From positions 1,302,001 to 1,366,000 of the forward strand of contig NZ_CP044523.1 of the NCBI RefSeq assembly GCF_008831545.1: a stretch of DNA of 64,000 nucleotides, in the 5' to 3' direction. A program made the translations under genes and the position numbers. The stretch's first letter is position 1; each line of letters begins with the position of its first letter. Below are positions 16,943 to 27,759 of this stretch, one piece after another. Origin of the DNA: Halorussus halophilus (GTDB lineage Archaea; Halobacteriota; Halobacteria; Halobacteriales; Haladaptataceae). Under the pieces are notes generated by a model. It was not told where the DNA came from and did no database searches. It saw only the letters and a program-made list of their open reading frames with translations.

Positions 16943-18565
16943 GTGGCGTCTGACTCTGCGGTGTCGGAAGACGAGATGCAGTCTGAGAGCGATACGTCTC
17001 TCTCGTCCGAGGGCGGCGACGCCGTGCAATCCGAAACTGACGCCGTCGAAGCACGTCTCGAAGACGCCCTCGAACGAGTCGCCCACGGCGCGACCGTCTC
17101 GGTCCCGAGCATCCTCCTTCAGCGCGGGCTGACACTCGCCTTCACTGCCGTCCTCACGAACGGGTTCGCGCCGAGCGCCTACGGGTTGTTCGCGCTCGCG
17201 CGGCGACTCCAACGGTTCCCGCTCTGGGTCACACTCGGCTTCCGGAGCGGACTGAGTCGGTTTTTGCCGAACGCCGAGTCGGACGCCGAGCGCAACGCGC
17301 TGGCGACGTTCGCGAGTCTGCTCCTCGTCGGCGTCGCCAGCCTGTTCGGCATCGCGCTCTTTACGGCGGCCCCGCTGGTGACCAGCGTTACCGACAAGGG
17401 GGCACAGTTCCGCCTCTTCTTGCGCATCTTCGCTGTCGGGCTTCCCGCCGCAGTGTGGCTGTTCACGGTCACGGAGATTTTTCGCGGTCTCGAAGCAGTC
17501 GGCCCGCTCAATCTCACGCTCCGGGTCGGCTTTCCGGTCGCGCAACTACTCGTCGGCGTCGTCGGCACCGTCGTCTTCCACGACCTCGCGCTCGTCGCGG
17601 CGAGCGTGCTGGTTTCGATGGGCCTCGTCGGCGTCGCGGCGGCAATCTGGTTGGTCCGGGAACGGGGCTTTCGGCCGCGACTTCGTGGCCCGGACGCGTC
17701 GAAGCTCCGGAAGAAGTATCTCCGATTCACCCTCCCGCTTTTCCTCGGCGGCTTCGCGACGACGACCCAACGGCTGGGGTTCTACCCGCTCATCGCGCTG
17801 TTCCTCTCGGACGTTGCCGGGGGCGTCTTCGCCATCGGCGTCCTGCTCGGGACGCTCGTCCGACTCCCGCTGATGGGCATCAACCAGTTCATCCCGCCAG
17901 TCGCGGCGGCGCTCAACGAGGAGAACCGCGACGAAGCACTGCGGCGTCTGTACCACGTAACGAGCAGGCTCGTCTTGGTCGGCGTCACCGCGCTGGCGAT
18001 TCCGGTCGTTGTCTTCCGACAGACCGTGATGGGGTTGTTCGGCCCGACATTCGTCCAGTACGCACCGCTCCTGCCCGGATTCGTCGTCGCACAGTTCGCG
18101 GCCTGTGCGGCGGGGAGCGTCGGTATCCTGCTGACGATGACCGACAACCAGCGCGCGCTCCTCGTCGTCAACGTGGCCATCACGGCGTTTCTGACCGTAA
18201 CCGCGATTCCGCTGACGCTGAACTTCGGACTGCCCGGACTCGTCGCCAGCTATCTGCTGATGCTCACGGTGAACAACGGACTCGAAGTCGCGGTGCTGTA
18301 CTACCTCGAAGGGCTACAGCCGTTCACGAAACTGCACGCGAAACCGTTGCTGGCGGCAGTTCCGTCCTCGTTGGTCGCGCTCGGCGTTCGGGTATTCTTG
18401 TCGGGCGTTCTCGCGCTCGTCGTGGGGACCATCGTTGGACTGGTTGTGTATGCTGGTTGCCTGCGCTTGCTCGGCTTTACTCGGGTCGAACGTCGTCTGG
18501 TGACGACGCTCGTCGGACGGTATCGGGAGGTCGTCTCCGGCAAGTGGCGCGCGCTGGGCCAGTAG
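16943..18565 (+). CDS. Oligosaccharide flippase-like (MATE/Wzx-type) transporter
   Basis: This is a 540-residue protein with an acidic, Ser-rich soluble head of about 50 residues followed by about 14 hydrophobic segments. It has the arrangement of polysaccharide-biosynthesis flippases (RfbX/Wzx in the MOP superfamily). Internal hallmarks are the amphipathic LSRFLPNAESDAERN near residue 110 and long paired helices. It should move lipid-linked glycans across the membrane. It is isolated from the sugar locus, while a second flippase at 57592 lies within it. The start is a GTG at 16943 and alternative starts within the acidic head are possible. Confidence 0.82.
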   Translation: MASDSAVSEDEMQSESDTSLSSEGGDAVQSETDAVEARLEDALERVAHGATVSVPSILLQRGLTLAFTAVLTNGFAPSAYGLFALARRLQRFPLWVTLGFRSGLSRFLPNAESDAERNALATFASLLLVGVASLFGIALFTAAPLVTSVTDKGAQFRLFLRIFAVGLPAAVWLFTVTEIFRGLEAVGPLNLTLRVGFPVAQLLVGVVGTVVFHDLALVAASVLVSMGLVGVAAAIWLVRERGFRPRLRGPDASKLRKKYLRFTLPLFLGGFATTTQRLGFYPLIALFLSDVAGGVFAIGVLLGTLVRLPLMGINQFIPPVAAALNEENRDEALRRLYHVTSRLVLVGVTALAIPVVVFRQTVMGLFGPTFVQYAPLLPGFVVAQFAACAAGSVGILLTMTDNQRALLVVNVAITAFLTVTAIPLTLNFGLPGLVASYLLMLTVNNGLEVAVLYYLEGLQPFTKLHAKPLLAAVPSSLVALGVRVFLSGVLALVVGTIVGLVVYAGCLRLLGFTRVERRLVTTLVGRYREVVSGKWRALGQ

Positions 18566-18715
18566 CCGAGAACGGAAAACTATCGAAGTCAGAGACGAAA
18601 CGGAGCGGAAACAAAATGAAATAGCGCAATCCCGAATATATTCTTTCGGAAGTGGAAACAGTAGAGCTCGCCTCACCAATCTAAATATTGTTTACTGAAA
18701 AATATCATCGGTGGC

Positions 18716-20930
<2,215 letters not shown>

Positions 20931-21007
20931 TCGCTCCGCTTCTCTCGGCCTTTCTTCGTTCCTGTTCTCTCTTCGCTCGTTCGTGCTTCGAGTTCGTTTT
21001 CCCCCGC

Positions 21008-22717
21008 TTACAGCGTGTTCCGACCCGCGGGTCGCATCGCAGTCGTCCCCGCCGCCGAACCCTGCGTCGGGAACAGTAACGTAATCGTCGTCCCCTCCGA
21101 CTCCGAAGCAGTGACCGAAATCTCGCCGCCGGTCGTCGAAACCGTCCAGTAGGTGAGCCAGAGTCCGAGGCCACTGCTGTGTTGGAGCGGCGTCTCCGTG
21201 CGACTCTTCAGGACGTCTTGTTCCATCTCGGGGAGTCCAGCCCCGTCGTCGCTCACCCGAATCTGAGTCTGTCGTTCTTCTGTCGTCACCGTGACTTCGA
21301 CCGACAAGTCCGCGGTATCGTTGTGTTCGAAGGCGTTCTCCAGCAGGTTCCTGAGTGCGATGGTCAGCGCCTGCTTCGAGACGGCTGTGACGGTCACGTC
21401 GTCCGGGCAATCGACCGCCACTGGTACTTCCGGATACTCTTCGCGAAACTCCGACGCGAGCGAGGCGAGCGTCGCGCAGACGTCTACTGCTTCGCCGTCT
21501 CCTTGAGCCGTCTGCTCGATGTCTACCATCTGGTGGGCCTTCTCGCTCACTGCGACGAGACCGTCGGACTTTCTGCGAATCACCTCGGCGAGTTCTTGCT
21601 GTTCGTCGGTGGAGGCGCGCTCTCTCAGTAGGTCTGCGTAGCCCGAGACGACGTTCATGTCGTTGCGCAGGTTGTGCCGGAGGACGCGGTTCGCGACCTC
21701 CAAGCGCTGTTCGTACGCCTCTCGGTCGGTCACGTCTCTGAGGACGATTGCCGACCCGGCGTGTAGCCCCGACTCGAAGGAGAGTTCGGACACGTAGAGT
21801 TCGTACACTCGTCGGGTCCCATCGATGATACTGGTCGTCGTCCCGTGGAGGTTCTGTAGGTCAGTTGTTCCGAGAACAGACGAAACCGGTGTCTCGCCTG
21901 CGCGGTCGATGTCGTATATTTGGCGAGCGACGTGGTTGCTATCGACGATTCGGCCGTCTCCATCGACGACTAGAAGGCCGTCGCCGGTCAGTTCGATAGC
22001 GCGCTGGTGGGCGACCGGCGTCCGTTCGAGCAAGTCGAAGTGGAAGAGAGCAAGTCCGTAGGTGACGCCGGTGAAGGTGAAGACGAACGGCGTGAAGTCG
22101 AGACCGGGGACCGGACTCGATTTCAGGGTGAACAGGTTATGAGAGACGAACGCTGGCACTGCACCGATGAGGAGCAACGCCGACTGTCGGCGATAAATCT
22201 GGGAGGACTTGAAGTAGACCGACAGAATCGTCCAGAGGCCGAGGGCGACGACGGCGTACGCGAACGCGATGTGGACGAAGTAGCCCGTAGCGAATTCGAG
22301 GTCGAGAGCGGGGGAGACGGTTCGGGGGTAGAGCGTCGCACGAGTCCAGACGAGGTGGTGAATCGGGTTCGTCAGCGCGAGGCAGGTAAATGCGGCCCAC
22401 TCGCCGACTAACAACGCCTTGACTCTCCGAGTCAATAGCTCCTGTTTGCCAGCGTACTGGTACGCGAAGAATAGGAACAACGGTGGGACGCCCCCGCTGG
22501 TCGCGAGTGCCAGTCGTTGCCACGAGATTTGTTCTGGCTTCGTCGTGAACCCCAGTTGGACGCCGTAAATAGCAGTCCAGAACGCGATGACGAGCATCAG
22601 TGCCGCGAACGACTCGATTCCGTCCCGGCGTCGGTGCCACCCGACACCCACCACGGCGACGATGATTACGGCGGCCGCGAAGGCTAGCAAAGAAAGCGCG
22701 GGTGGGTTCCACGGCAT
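21008..22717 (-). CDS. Membrane histidine kinase with 7TM N-terminus and PAS domain
   Basis: This is a 569-residue sensor kinase. Residues 1-215 form about seven membrane helices of the 'histidine kinase N-terminal 7TM' type. A PAS domain follows (about 225-340). The phospho-acceptor helix has the haloarchaeal H-box RVLRHNLRNDMNVVSGYADLL near residue 355. The HATPase domain has the N-box LRNLLENAFEHND, G1 DDGAGLPEME and G2 GLGLWLTYW. No response regulator is adjacent, so its partner must lie elsewhere. The ligand or signal is unknown. Confidence 0.92.
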   Translation of the reverse strand: MPWNPPALSLLAFAAAVIIVAVVGVGWHRRRDGIESFAALMLVIAFWTAIYGVQLGFTTKPEQISWQRLALATSGGVPPLFLFFAYQYAGKQELLTRRVKALLVGEWAAFTCLALTNPIHHLVWTRATLYPRTVSPALDLEFATGYFVHIAFAYAVVALGLWTILSVYFKSSQIYRRQSALLLIGAVPAFVSHNLFTLKSSPVPGLDFTPFVFTFTGVTYGLALFHFDLLERTPVAHQRAIELTGDGLLVVDGDGRIVDSNHVARQIYDIDRAGETPVSSVLGTTDLQNLHGTTTSIIDGTRRVYELYVSELSFESGLHAGSAIVLRDVTDREAYEQRLEVANRVLRHNLRNDMNVVSGYADLLRERASTDEQQELAEVIRRKSDGLVAVSEKAHQMVDIEQTAQGDGEAVDVCATLASLASEFREEYPEVPVAVDCPDDVTVTAVSKQALTIALRNLLENAFEHNDTADLSVEVTVTTEERQTQIRVSDDGAGLPEMEQDVLKSRTETPLQHSSGLGLWLTYWTVSTTGGEISVTASESEGTTITLLFPTQGSAAGTTAMRPAGRNTL

Positions 22718-23233
22718 TATTTTTTACACTTCCAATCCACCCAGTTAACAATATTTACATCGAGTTGATGTTTATGTAGTTTCTTTGCTTCGAGTCCGAC
22801 CGACACGAGTCGTATTTCCGCTACTCGTCGATGGGACCCGCGGGCTACAGAAGGTACTCTGTGGGCGTTGGAAATGTCGCCCGGAACACTAACCTCCAGC
22901 ATCATCCCGAGGCTGCGTGCCGCGTCTGCTGGCAAACCCTCGTGCCGGGCGGGGGCTGGGTAACAGCCCCAAGTGGCGAGTCGGCGAAGCCGACGAGCCT
23001 GTGCGTGGTGCGAAGCACCACGACTTTCTGTCACCTTTGGGCGTGACGAACCACTACAATGTCGCGTACCTGGGTTCTCCGCGCGGTCATCGCTCCCGAA
23101 GCGGGACTACTCGGGCGGGGACTTGTGGCACGCGTCTGACCCTAGGGAACCCCCATGGATAAGCCTTGCCAGACACCGAGCCTAATCGTTTAGGTAGTGG
23201 TCTTTTTGGGGCGGAGATAGCAGTACGAAGTGC
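22718..23233. other. 516 bp hairpin-rich intergenic region
   Basis: No convincing protein-coding frame is present. The plus strand contains a series of strong hairpins. GGGGCTG-GGTAA-CAGCCCC is at about 22954-22972 and GTCGGC-GAA-GCCGAC at about 22979-22993. CGTGGTGC-GAA-GCACCACG is at about 23004-23022, and CCCG-AAG-CGGG at about 23097-23107. CCTAA-TCGT-TTAGG at about 23183-23196 is followed by GGTCTTTTT, like a terminator. It could encode an unrecognised structured RNA, or be degenerate repeat DNA. I could not match it to haloarchaeal SRP RNA or RNase P RNA by their hallmark sequences. Confidence 0.4.
23183..23208 (+). terminator. Hairpin plus T-run
   Basis: CCTAA-TCGT-TTAGG is followed within 10 nt by TTTTT. 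If the upstream hairpin-rich region is transcribed on the plus strand, this could end that transcript before the DUF7344-like gene at 23234. Confidence 0.35.
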
Positions 23234-23608
23234 ATGATGGATGCGGATTCCCCGGACGCGTCCGAAGGCTACGTGGGTACGGAGAGGGACATCTCACCGA
23301 CGCTCGACGCGACGCTCGACTTGCTGTCGAACCGTCGCCGTCGGTACGTCCTCTACTACCTCCGGAAACAGGGTGGTACGGTCTCGCTCGCCGAACTGGC
23401 CGAGCGAATTACAGAGTGGGACGACAGCGAGACCCAATCGACGGAGAAGGTCGTCGCCGACCTCTACCACAGCCACCTCCCACGGATGGACGACGCTGGC
23501 GTCGTCTCGTTCGACGAACGTTCGAACGCGGTGACGCTCACCGAGGACCGACAGTCACCGCTGTCGGAGTATCTCGACCTCGCTGCCCGCGAGGAGAATC
23601 TCGTCTAA
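23234..23608 (+). CDS. DUF7344-type winged-helix transcription regulator
   Basis: This is a 124-residue protein with the haloarchaeal DUF7344 winged-helix layout. LSNRRRRYVLYYLRKQGG forms the first helix, VSLAELAERITEW the second, and TEKVVADLYHSHLPRMDDAGVVSFDE the recognition helix and wing. These are single-domain DNA-binding proteins found in many copies per genome. The target cannot be predicted. Two tandem ATGs are available at 23234 and 23237. A longer relative with two membrane spans is at 46942. Confidence 0.88.
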   Translation: MMDADSPDASEGYVGTERDISPTLDATLDLLSNRRRRYVLYYLRKQGGTVSLAELAERITEWDDSETQSTEKVVADLYHSHLPRMDDAGVVSFDERSNAVTLTEDRQSPLSEYLDLAAREENLV

Positions 23609-23780
23609 CACCGTTCCACTCGTCCGGTCGCTGCGACGAATCGCTTCGGCCCTCCGAAACACTGTCATCCACTTCTCTGTTTCGAGTAGGTTCGAAGTCG
23701 TCCGACTATTCGCCCGACAGTTGGAAATTTTCACGAAATTCTAGAAGAATCGAATATGTATCGGCGAGCGGCTTGTATCC

Positions 23781-23788
23781 TTTATATT
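23781..23788 (+). promoter_or_regulatory. TATA-like box for the haloperoxidase gene
   Basis: TTTATATT sits 26-33 nt before ATG 23814, a leaderless promoter arrangement that supports the chosen start. Confidence 0.55.
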
Positions 23789-23813
23789 CTTGTTCGTCGC
23801 TCTTCCCGCGACT

Positions 23814-25505
23814 ATGGGAAACGAACCGAACGACCGAGCGAGAGACGACCCGTCGAAACGAGAATCCGCAGTGTCGCGCCGAGGCTTCGTAGGTAGCATG
23901 GGAGTTTTGGCCACTGGATTGCCTGCCGATAGAGCGCACGCTCGCGAGGAGTCTGAGAGCAATTCGGACGACGGAGATGCAGAATACGAGGAAGACGGGA
24001 GAGTTCGGGCCGCCTATCGCATGCGGAAGTACGTCGCGAAAGCACAACTTTACGACGGTTCACAGCCAGCGTACGAAACCAACGGGGACCGCGAGCGGTA
24101 CGAAGACCAAATAGCGACGTTTTCGAAGGGACTTCCGCACGACGACACTGGAGAGGTCTCATCCGACGCGTATCAGGCGCTCGACCACGCGCTCGAGACT
24201 GGCGACCCCGACGACTTCGAGGCTGTGCCACTCGGCGACGGGACCCGGCAGCTGAAAGATCCACAGGCCGCGTTCGGGTTCGAACTCGTCGGTTGCGACC
24301 CACACGACACGGCGGTGCCGCCACCACCGGCGTTCGAGAGCGAGGCGGCCGCCGCCGAGATGGCAGGTCTGTACTGGCGCACCCACTGCTTGGACGTGCC
24401 CTTCTCGGAGTACGGCGAGAGCGACCGTGTCGCGGACGCGGCGGCCGACCTCCAGAAGTTTTCGGGGCGTGACCCGTCGGCGGAGACGCTGTTCGCCGAC
24501 GTCGCGGGCGACCGACCCGGGCCACGAATCTCGCAGTTCCTCTGGCAGACGTACGCCCGCGGTGCCTTGCAGGTGGACCAGCGACTCCGGACCGGAGAAC
24601 CGGGCATCTTCTACGTGACCGACTACGACGAGTGGCTCGCCAGTCAGCGCGGGGCCGCTCCGAGTACGACACAGTACTTCGACGACACGGAGCGGTACGT
24701 CCGGAGCGGTCGAGACCTCGCAGAGTTCGTCCACGAAGACGTGCCGATACAGCCGTTCGACAGCGCAGTGTTGTTCTTGCTCGGGAGAGAAGCGCCGGTC
24801 AACCCCACGCTACCGTTCGAGGGCGCGCCGCTCGACCCTTCGATTCCCTACGAGACGGGCGGCCCCTCGGTTCCGTTCGTCAACTTCGGGTTCTTCGACG
24901 CGATGGACGCCGTCGTCAGTTGTCTCGACTGTGCGCTGAGTGCCGCGTGGTTCCACAAGTGGCTCCTGCACCGCAGACTTCGCCCGGAGAAGTACGGCGG
25001 ACGCATACACAACCAGTTGACCGACGAGGCAGATTACCCGATTCCCGACGAACTACTCGATTCACCGGTTCTCGACCGCATCTACGACCGTCACGACTCC
25101 TACCTCTTGCCGCAGGTGTATCCCGAGGGCGCACCGCTCCACCCCGCGTACCCGTCGGGACACGCCGCCGTCGCGGGAGCGTGCGCCACGGTCATCAAGG
25201 CGTACTTCGACGAGTCGTTCGTCTTCGACGACCCCGTTCGGGCCAGTGCCGACGGGACGCAACTGAGACGCGACGTAGAACAGGACCTCACGCTTCGAGA
25301 CGAAGTCGATAAACTCGCGGCCAACGTGGCGTACGGCCGGGTTTGGGCGACGGTTCACTACGCCAGCGACGCCCGAGCGGGACTCCGTCTCGGCGAACAG
25401 GTAGCGCTCGACCTACTCTGGGGACGCAAGCACACGTCGCACCTCGCCGACCAGTTCGACGGCTGGCAACTGACGACGTTCGACGGCGAGCAGATTACGG
25501 TCTGA
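23814..25505 (+). CDS. Tat-exported vanadium-dependent haloperoxidase/PAP2-family protein
   Basis: This is a 563-residue protein with a Tat signal (SRRGFVGSMGVLA near residues 20-32). The family's vanadate/phosphate-binding motifs are in order: KWLLHRRLRPEKYGG (Lys and Arg) near residue 385, AYPSGHAAVAGA near residue 447, and GRVWATVHYASD (Arg and His) near residue 510. This is the vanadium chloroperoxidase/bromoperoxidase subgroup, which shares its fold with PAP2 phosphatases. It should act outside the cell, either oxidising halide with hydrogen peroxide or as an acid phosphatase. The glycine usual before the third-motif histidine is replaced. ATG 23814 is supported by the TATA box. The upstream frame adds a non-Tat sequence. 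Confidence 0.85.
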   Translation: MGNEPNDRARDDPSKRESAVSRRGFVGSMGVLATGLPADRAHAREESESNSDDGDAEYEEDGRVRAAYRMRKYVAKAQLYDGSQPAYETNGDRERYEDQIATFSKGLPHDDTGEVSSDAYQALDHALETGDPDDFEAVPLGDGTRQLKDPQAAFGFELVGCDPHDTAVPPPPAFESEAAAAEMAGLYWRTHCLDVPFSEYGESDRVADAAADLQKFSGRDPSAETLFADVAGDRPGPRISQFLWQTYARGALQVDQRLRTGEPGIFYVTDYDEWLASQRGAAPSTTQYFDDTERYVRSGRDLAEFVHEDVPIQPFDSAVLFLLGREAPVNPTLPFEGAPLDPSIPYETGGPSVPFVNFGFFDAMDAVVSCLDCALSAAWFHKWLLHRRLRPEKYGGRIHNQLTDEADYPIPDELLDSPVLDRIYDRHDSYLLPQVYPEGAPLHPAYPSGHAAVAGACATVIKAYFDESFVFDDPVRASADGTQLRRDVEQDLTLRDEVDKLAANVAYGRVWATVHYASDARAGLRLGEQVALDLLWGRKHTSHLADQFDGWQLTTFDGEQITV

Positions 25506-25560
25506 GCGGACGAGAACCGTGAGTCTTTCCCTCTCTCGGCTCTCACCGTCACTAATCAGC

Positions 25561-26157
25561 ATGCGCGAGGAAGCCCACTCAGTCTTACGAGAAGACCCCG
25601 TGATGGCCGAACTACTCGACCGCTACGACCCCTACTCGGAACGAAACTGGAACGAGTTCGAACGCCTCTGCGTGTCCATCATCAACCAACAACTCTCGAC
25701 AGCCAGTGCGGCGGCCGTGAGGGAACGAGTGTTCGACCTCCTCGACGGCGACGTGACGCCCGAGGCAATTCTGGCGGCGGACGACGAAGCACTCGGTGAT
25801 GCCGGTCTCTCAGGGATGAAAATCGAGTACATGCGGAACGCCGCACGTGCGTTCCAGACCGACGACTACACGAAAGCAGGATTGGCCGACCACTCCGACG
25901 AGGAAGTAATCGAACTACTCACCGAAATCAAAGGAATCGGCGAGTGGACTGCCAACATGTATCTGCTCTTCGTCTTGGAGCGCGAAGACGTGCTTCCGCT
26001 CGGCGACCTCGCGGTTCGCAAGGGTATCGAGCAACTGTACGGGACAGATTCCGGGGAACTGACTCGCGCAGAGATGCGCGAAATCGCCGAACACTGGCGA
26101 CCCTATCGGTCTGTGGCGACGAAGTACATCTGGGCGAGTTACGAGTCCGAAGACTGA
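25561..26157 (+). CDS. DNA-3-methyladenine glycosylase, HhH-GPD (AlkA-like)
   Basis: This is a 198-residue base-excision glycosylase. The helix-hairpin-helix LTEIKGIGEWTANMYLLF (about residues 120-137) is followed by the catalytic Asp in PLGDLAVRKG near residue 150. NEFERLCVSIINQQLS near residue 32 is the substrate-pocket helix typical of AlkA-type enzymes. It should remove alkylated purines from DNA. I start at ATG 25561 (MREEAHSVL), because the in-frame upstream segment is Ser/Leu-rich and not conserved in type. Confidence 0.9.
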   Translation: MREEAHSVLREDPVMAELLDRYDPYSERNWNEFERLCVSIINQQLSTASAAAVRERVFDLLDGDVTPEAILAADDEALGDAGLSGMKIEYMRNAARAFQTDDYTKAGLADHSDEEVIELLTEIKGIGEWTANMYLLFVLEREDVLPLGDLAVRKGIEQLYGTDSGELTRAEMREIAEHWRPYRSVATKYIWASYESED

Positions 26158-26186
26158 GAGTTATGCCGTGTCGTCCGTGACGCTCG

Positions 26187-27557
26187 TTACTTCGATTCTT
26201 CCTCTTCTTCCTCTTCTAACGTCTCTTCTTTGTCGCTGTACTCTTCCTCGGTGCGGCGGCGCACGTCCACTTGGTAGTGTTTCAGGATGTCGCGGCCGAG
26301 CAGGACCGGATAGTCCATGTGACTGCGGTCTTCGATGCTCGCGGTGACGGTGTGACGGTTCCCGCCGACGCCGACCACCACGTCCACGACCGGCCGGGAC
26401 TTGCTCCCCTTCCGACTGCCGGACTTGACGCGGGTCAGACTCTTGATGGGGCCCGCGCCGATTTTCGCCGCGAGTTTCGTGTCGATGCTCGTCCGGGTCG
26501 CGCCCGTGTCGGACTTCGCCGTCGCCATCTCCGAGCCACTGGTCCCGCTGACCAGCACCTCTTCGGTGTAGCCGATGACGATTGGTTCGCTGGAGGGTGC
26601 GTCCTTCGGCATCGGTTTGCAGGCGGGCACGGAGTCGTCCAGCGACGCCGAGAGGTCTTCGACTTTCGCTTCGTCCACTGAGCCGCCAGCCTCCTCGATG
26701 GCGAGTTGCGCGATGTACGGGGCGGCACTCCGTCCCGTCGCCTTGAACAGTCCCTTGAATCCTGCAGTAGGGTTCACTTCGAGGACGTACCAACCGTCGT
26801 GGCCTTCGATGAGGTCCACGCCCGCGTAGTCGAGTCCGATGGTGTTGGCCGCGTCGCGTGCAATGTCGGCGACGTCTCTCGGAATCTTGTCGGTCATGTC
26901 CTCTACGTCCCCGCCGAGCGCAACGTTCGTCCGCCAGTCGTTCTCGGGGGCGTAGCGGTTCATCGCGCCGACGATGCGGTCGCCGACGACGTAGACGCGC
27001 AGGTCCCGGTGTGCGGTGTCGTCGCGCTCGATGAGTTCCTGCAAGAAGGCCATCCGGTCGCCGACGCGCGGATTGACCAGTTCGTCAGCACCGACCTTCC
27101 ACGTGCCGCCGCCGTGAGTGCCGATAGCAGTCTTGTAGACGGCTTCCTCGCCGAACTTGTCGCGGCCGTCGTTCAGTCGGTCGTTCGACAGCGCGAGCAG
27201 TGCGTCGGGCACGGGAATCCCGTCCTCGGCGAGCGCAGTCGCCGTCGAGAACTTGTGGATAGCCGTCATCACGGAACTCGGACTGTTCAACACTGGGAGC
27301 ACTTCGTCGTAGATTTTGGCGAGACCGAGCGACTCTGAGGGCTGTTCAGTGTTCGACAAGAGCAGACGATTGGCGACGAGGTCCACGTCGGGTTCTAGTT
27401 CGACGGTTCCGTCTTCGATGTTGACGGCCGTATTCTCTTCCCGAAGCCAGTGAGGTTCGTGTCCGAGGTCCTCTATCGCGTTGAGAATGGCTTTCGTTTC
27501 CTTGCTGTTGTGGAGACTCAGTACACCGATGCGCACACCAGAACCGTCGTCGCTCAT
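26187..27557 (-). CDS. RimK-type ATP-grasp glutamate ligase fused to RimB-like retropepsin domain
   Basis: This is a 456-residue two-part protein. Residues about 1-290 are a RimK-family ligase: an N-terminal domain (IGVLSLHNSKETKAI), then ATP-grasp with FGEEAVYKTAIGTHGGGTWK and GLDYAGVDLIEGHDGWYVLEVNPTAGFKGL. These enzymes add glutamate to proteins or cofactors. Residues about 330-430 are a retropepsin-like domain of the 'ATP-dependent zinc protease' (RimB) family, with SDTGATRTSI and the closing PVLLGRDIL. In bacteria these activities come from separate genes. The C-terminus is a run of glutamates. The start is ATG 27557. It is divergent from an aspartoacylase-family gene. Confidence 0.88.
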   Translation of the reverse strand: MSDDGSGVRIGVLSLHNSKETKAILNAIEDLGHEPHWLREENTAVNIEDGTVELEPDVDLVANRLLLSNTEQPSESLGLAKIYDEVLPVLNSPSSVMTAIHKFSTATALAEDGIPVPDALLALSNDRLNDGRDKFGEEAVYKTAIGTHGGGTWKVGADELVNPRVGDRMAFLQELIERDDTAHRDLRVYVVGDRIVGAMNRYAPENDWRTNVALGGDVEDMTDKIPRDVADIARDAANTIGLDYAGVDLIEGHDGWYVLEVNPTAGFKGLFKATGRSAAPYIAQLAIEEAGGSVDEAKVEDLSASLDDSVPACKPMPKDAPSSEPIVIGYTEEVLVSGTSGSEMATAKSDTGATRTSIDTKLAAKIGAGPIKSLTRVKSGSRKGSKSRPVVDVVVGVGGNRHTVTASIEDRSHMDYPVLLGRDILKHYQVDVRRRTEEEYSDKEETLEEEEEEESK

Positions 27558-27729
27558 ATACAACGAATATTGTTTCCGCTCCCATAAAAAGGGTCCACTG
27601 ATGGTTCCGCGCTGAGCGGGGCGGCCCCGAGAAGCGTAATCGACGTTACTCTAGGTGAGTCGCTGCTTACTCCCTTCGTCGGAGAATCACCGCAGAGCGA
27701 CCCGTCCGCCGAAACCCAACTGCCGCGCA

Positions 27730-27737
27730 TTTATATA
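27730..27737 (+). promoter_or_regulatory. TATA box for the 27760 gene
   Basis: TTTATATA lies 23-30 nt before ATG 27760, so the transcript is probably leaderless. This decides the start, because the frame is open 35 codons further upstream. Confidence 0.6.
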
Positions 27738-27759
27738 CCCCGCCGCCCGAGGGGAACGT

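Noticed and set aside
22830-23208. SRP RNA or RNase P RNA
   Set aside because: I looked for the GGAAGG-AGCA helix-8 motif of SRP RNA and the GAGGAAAGUCC motif of RNase P on both strands and found neither, so I list the region only as structured DNA.
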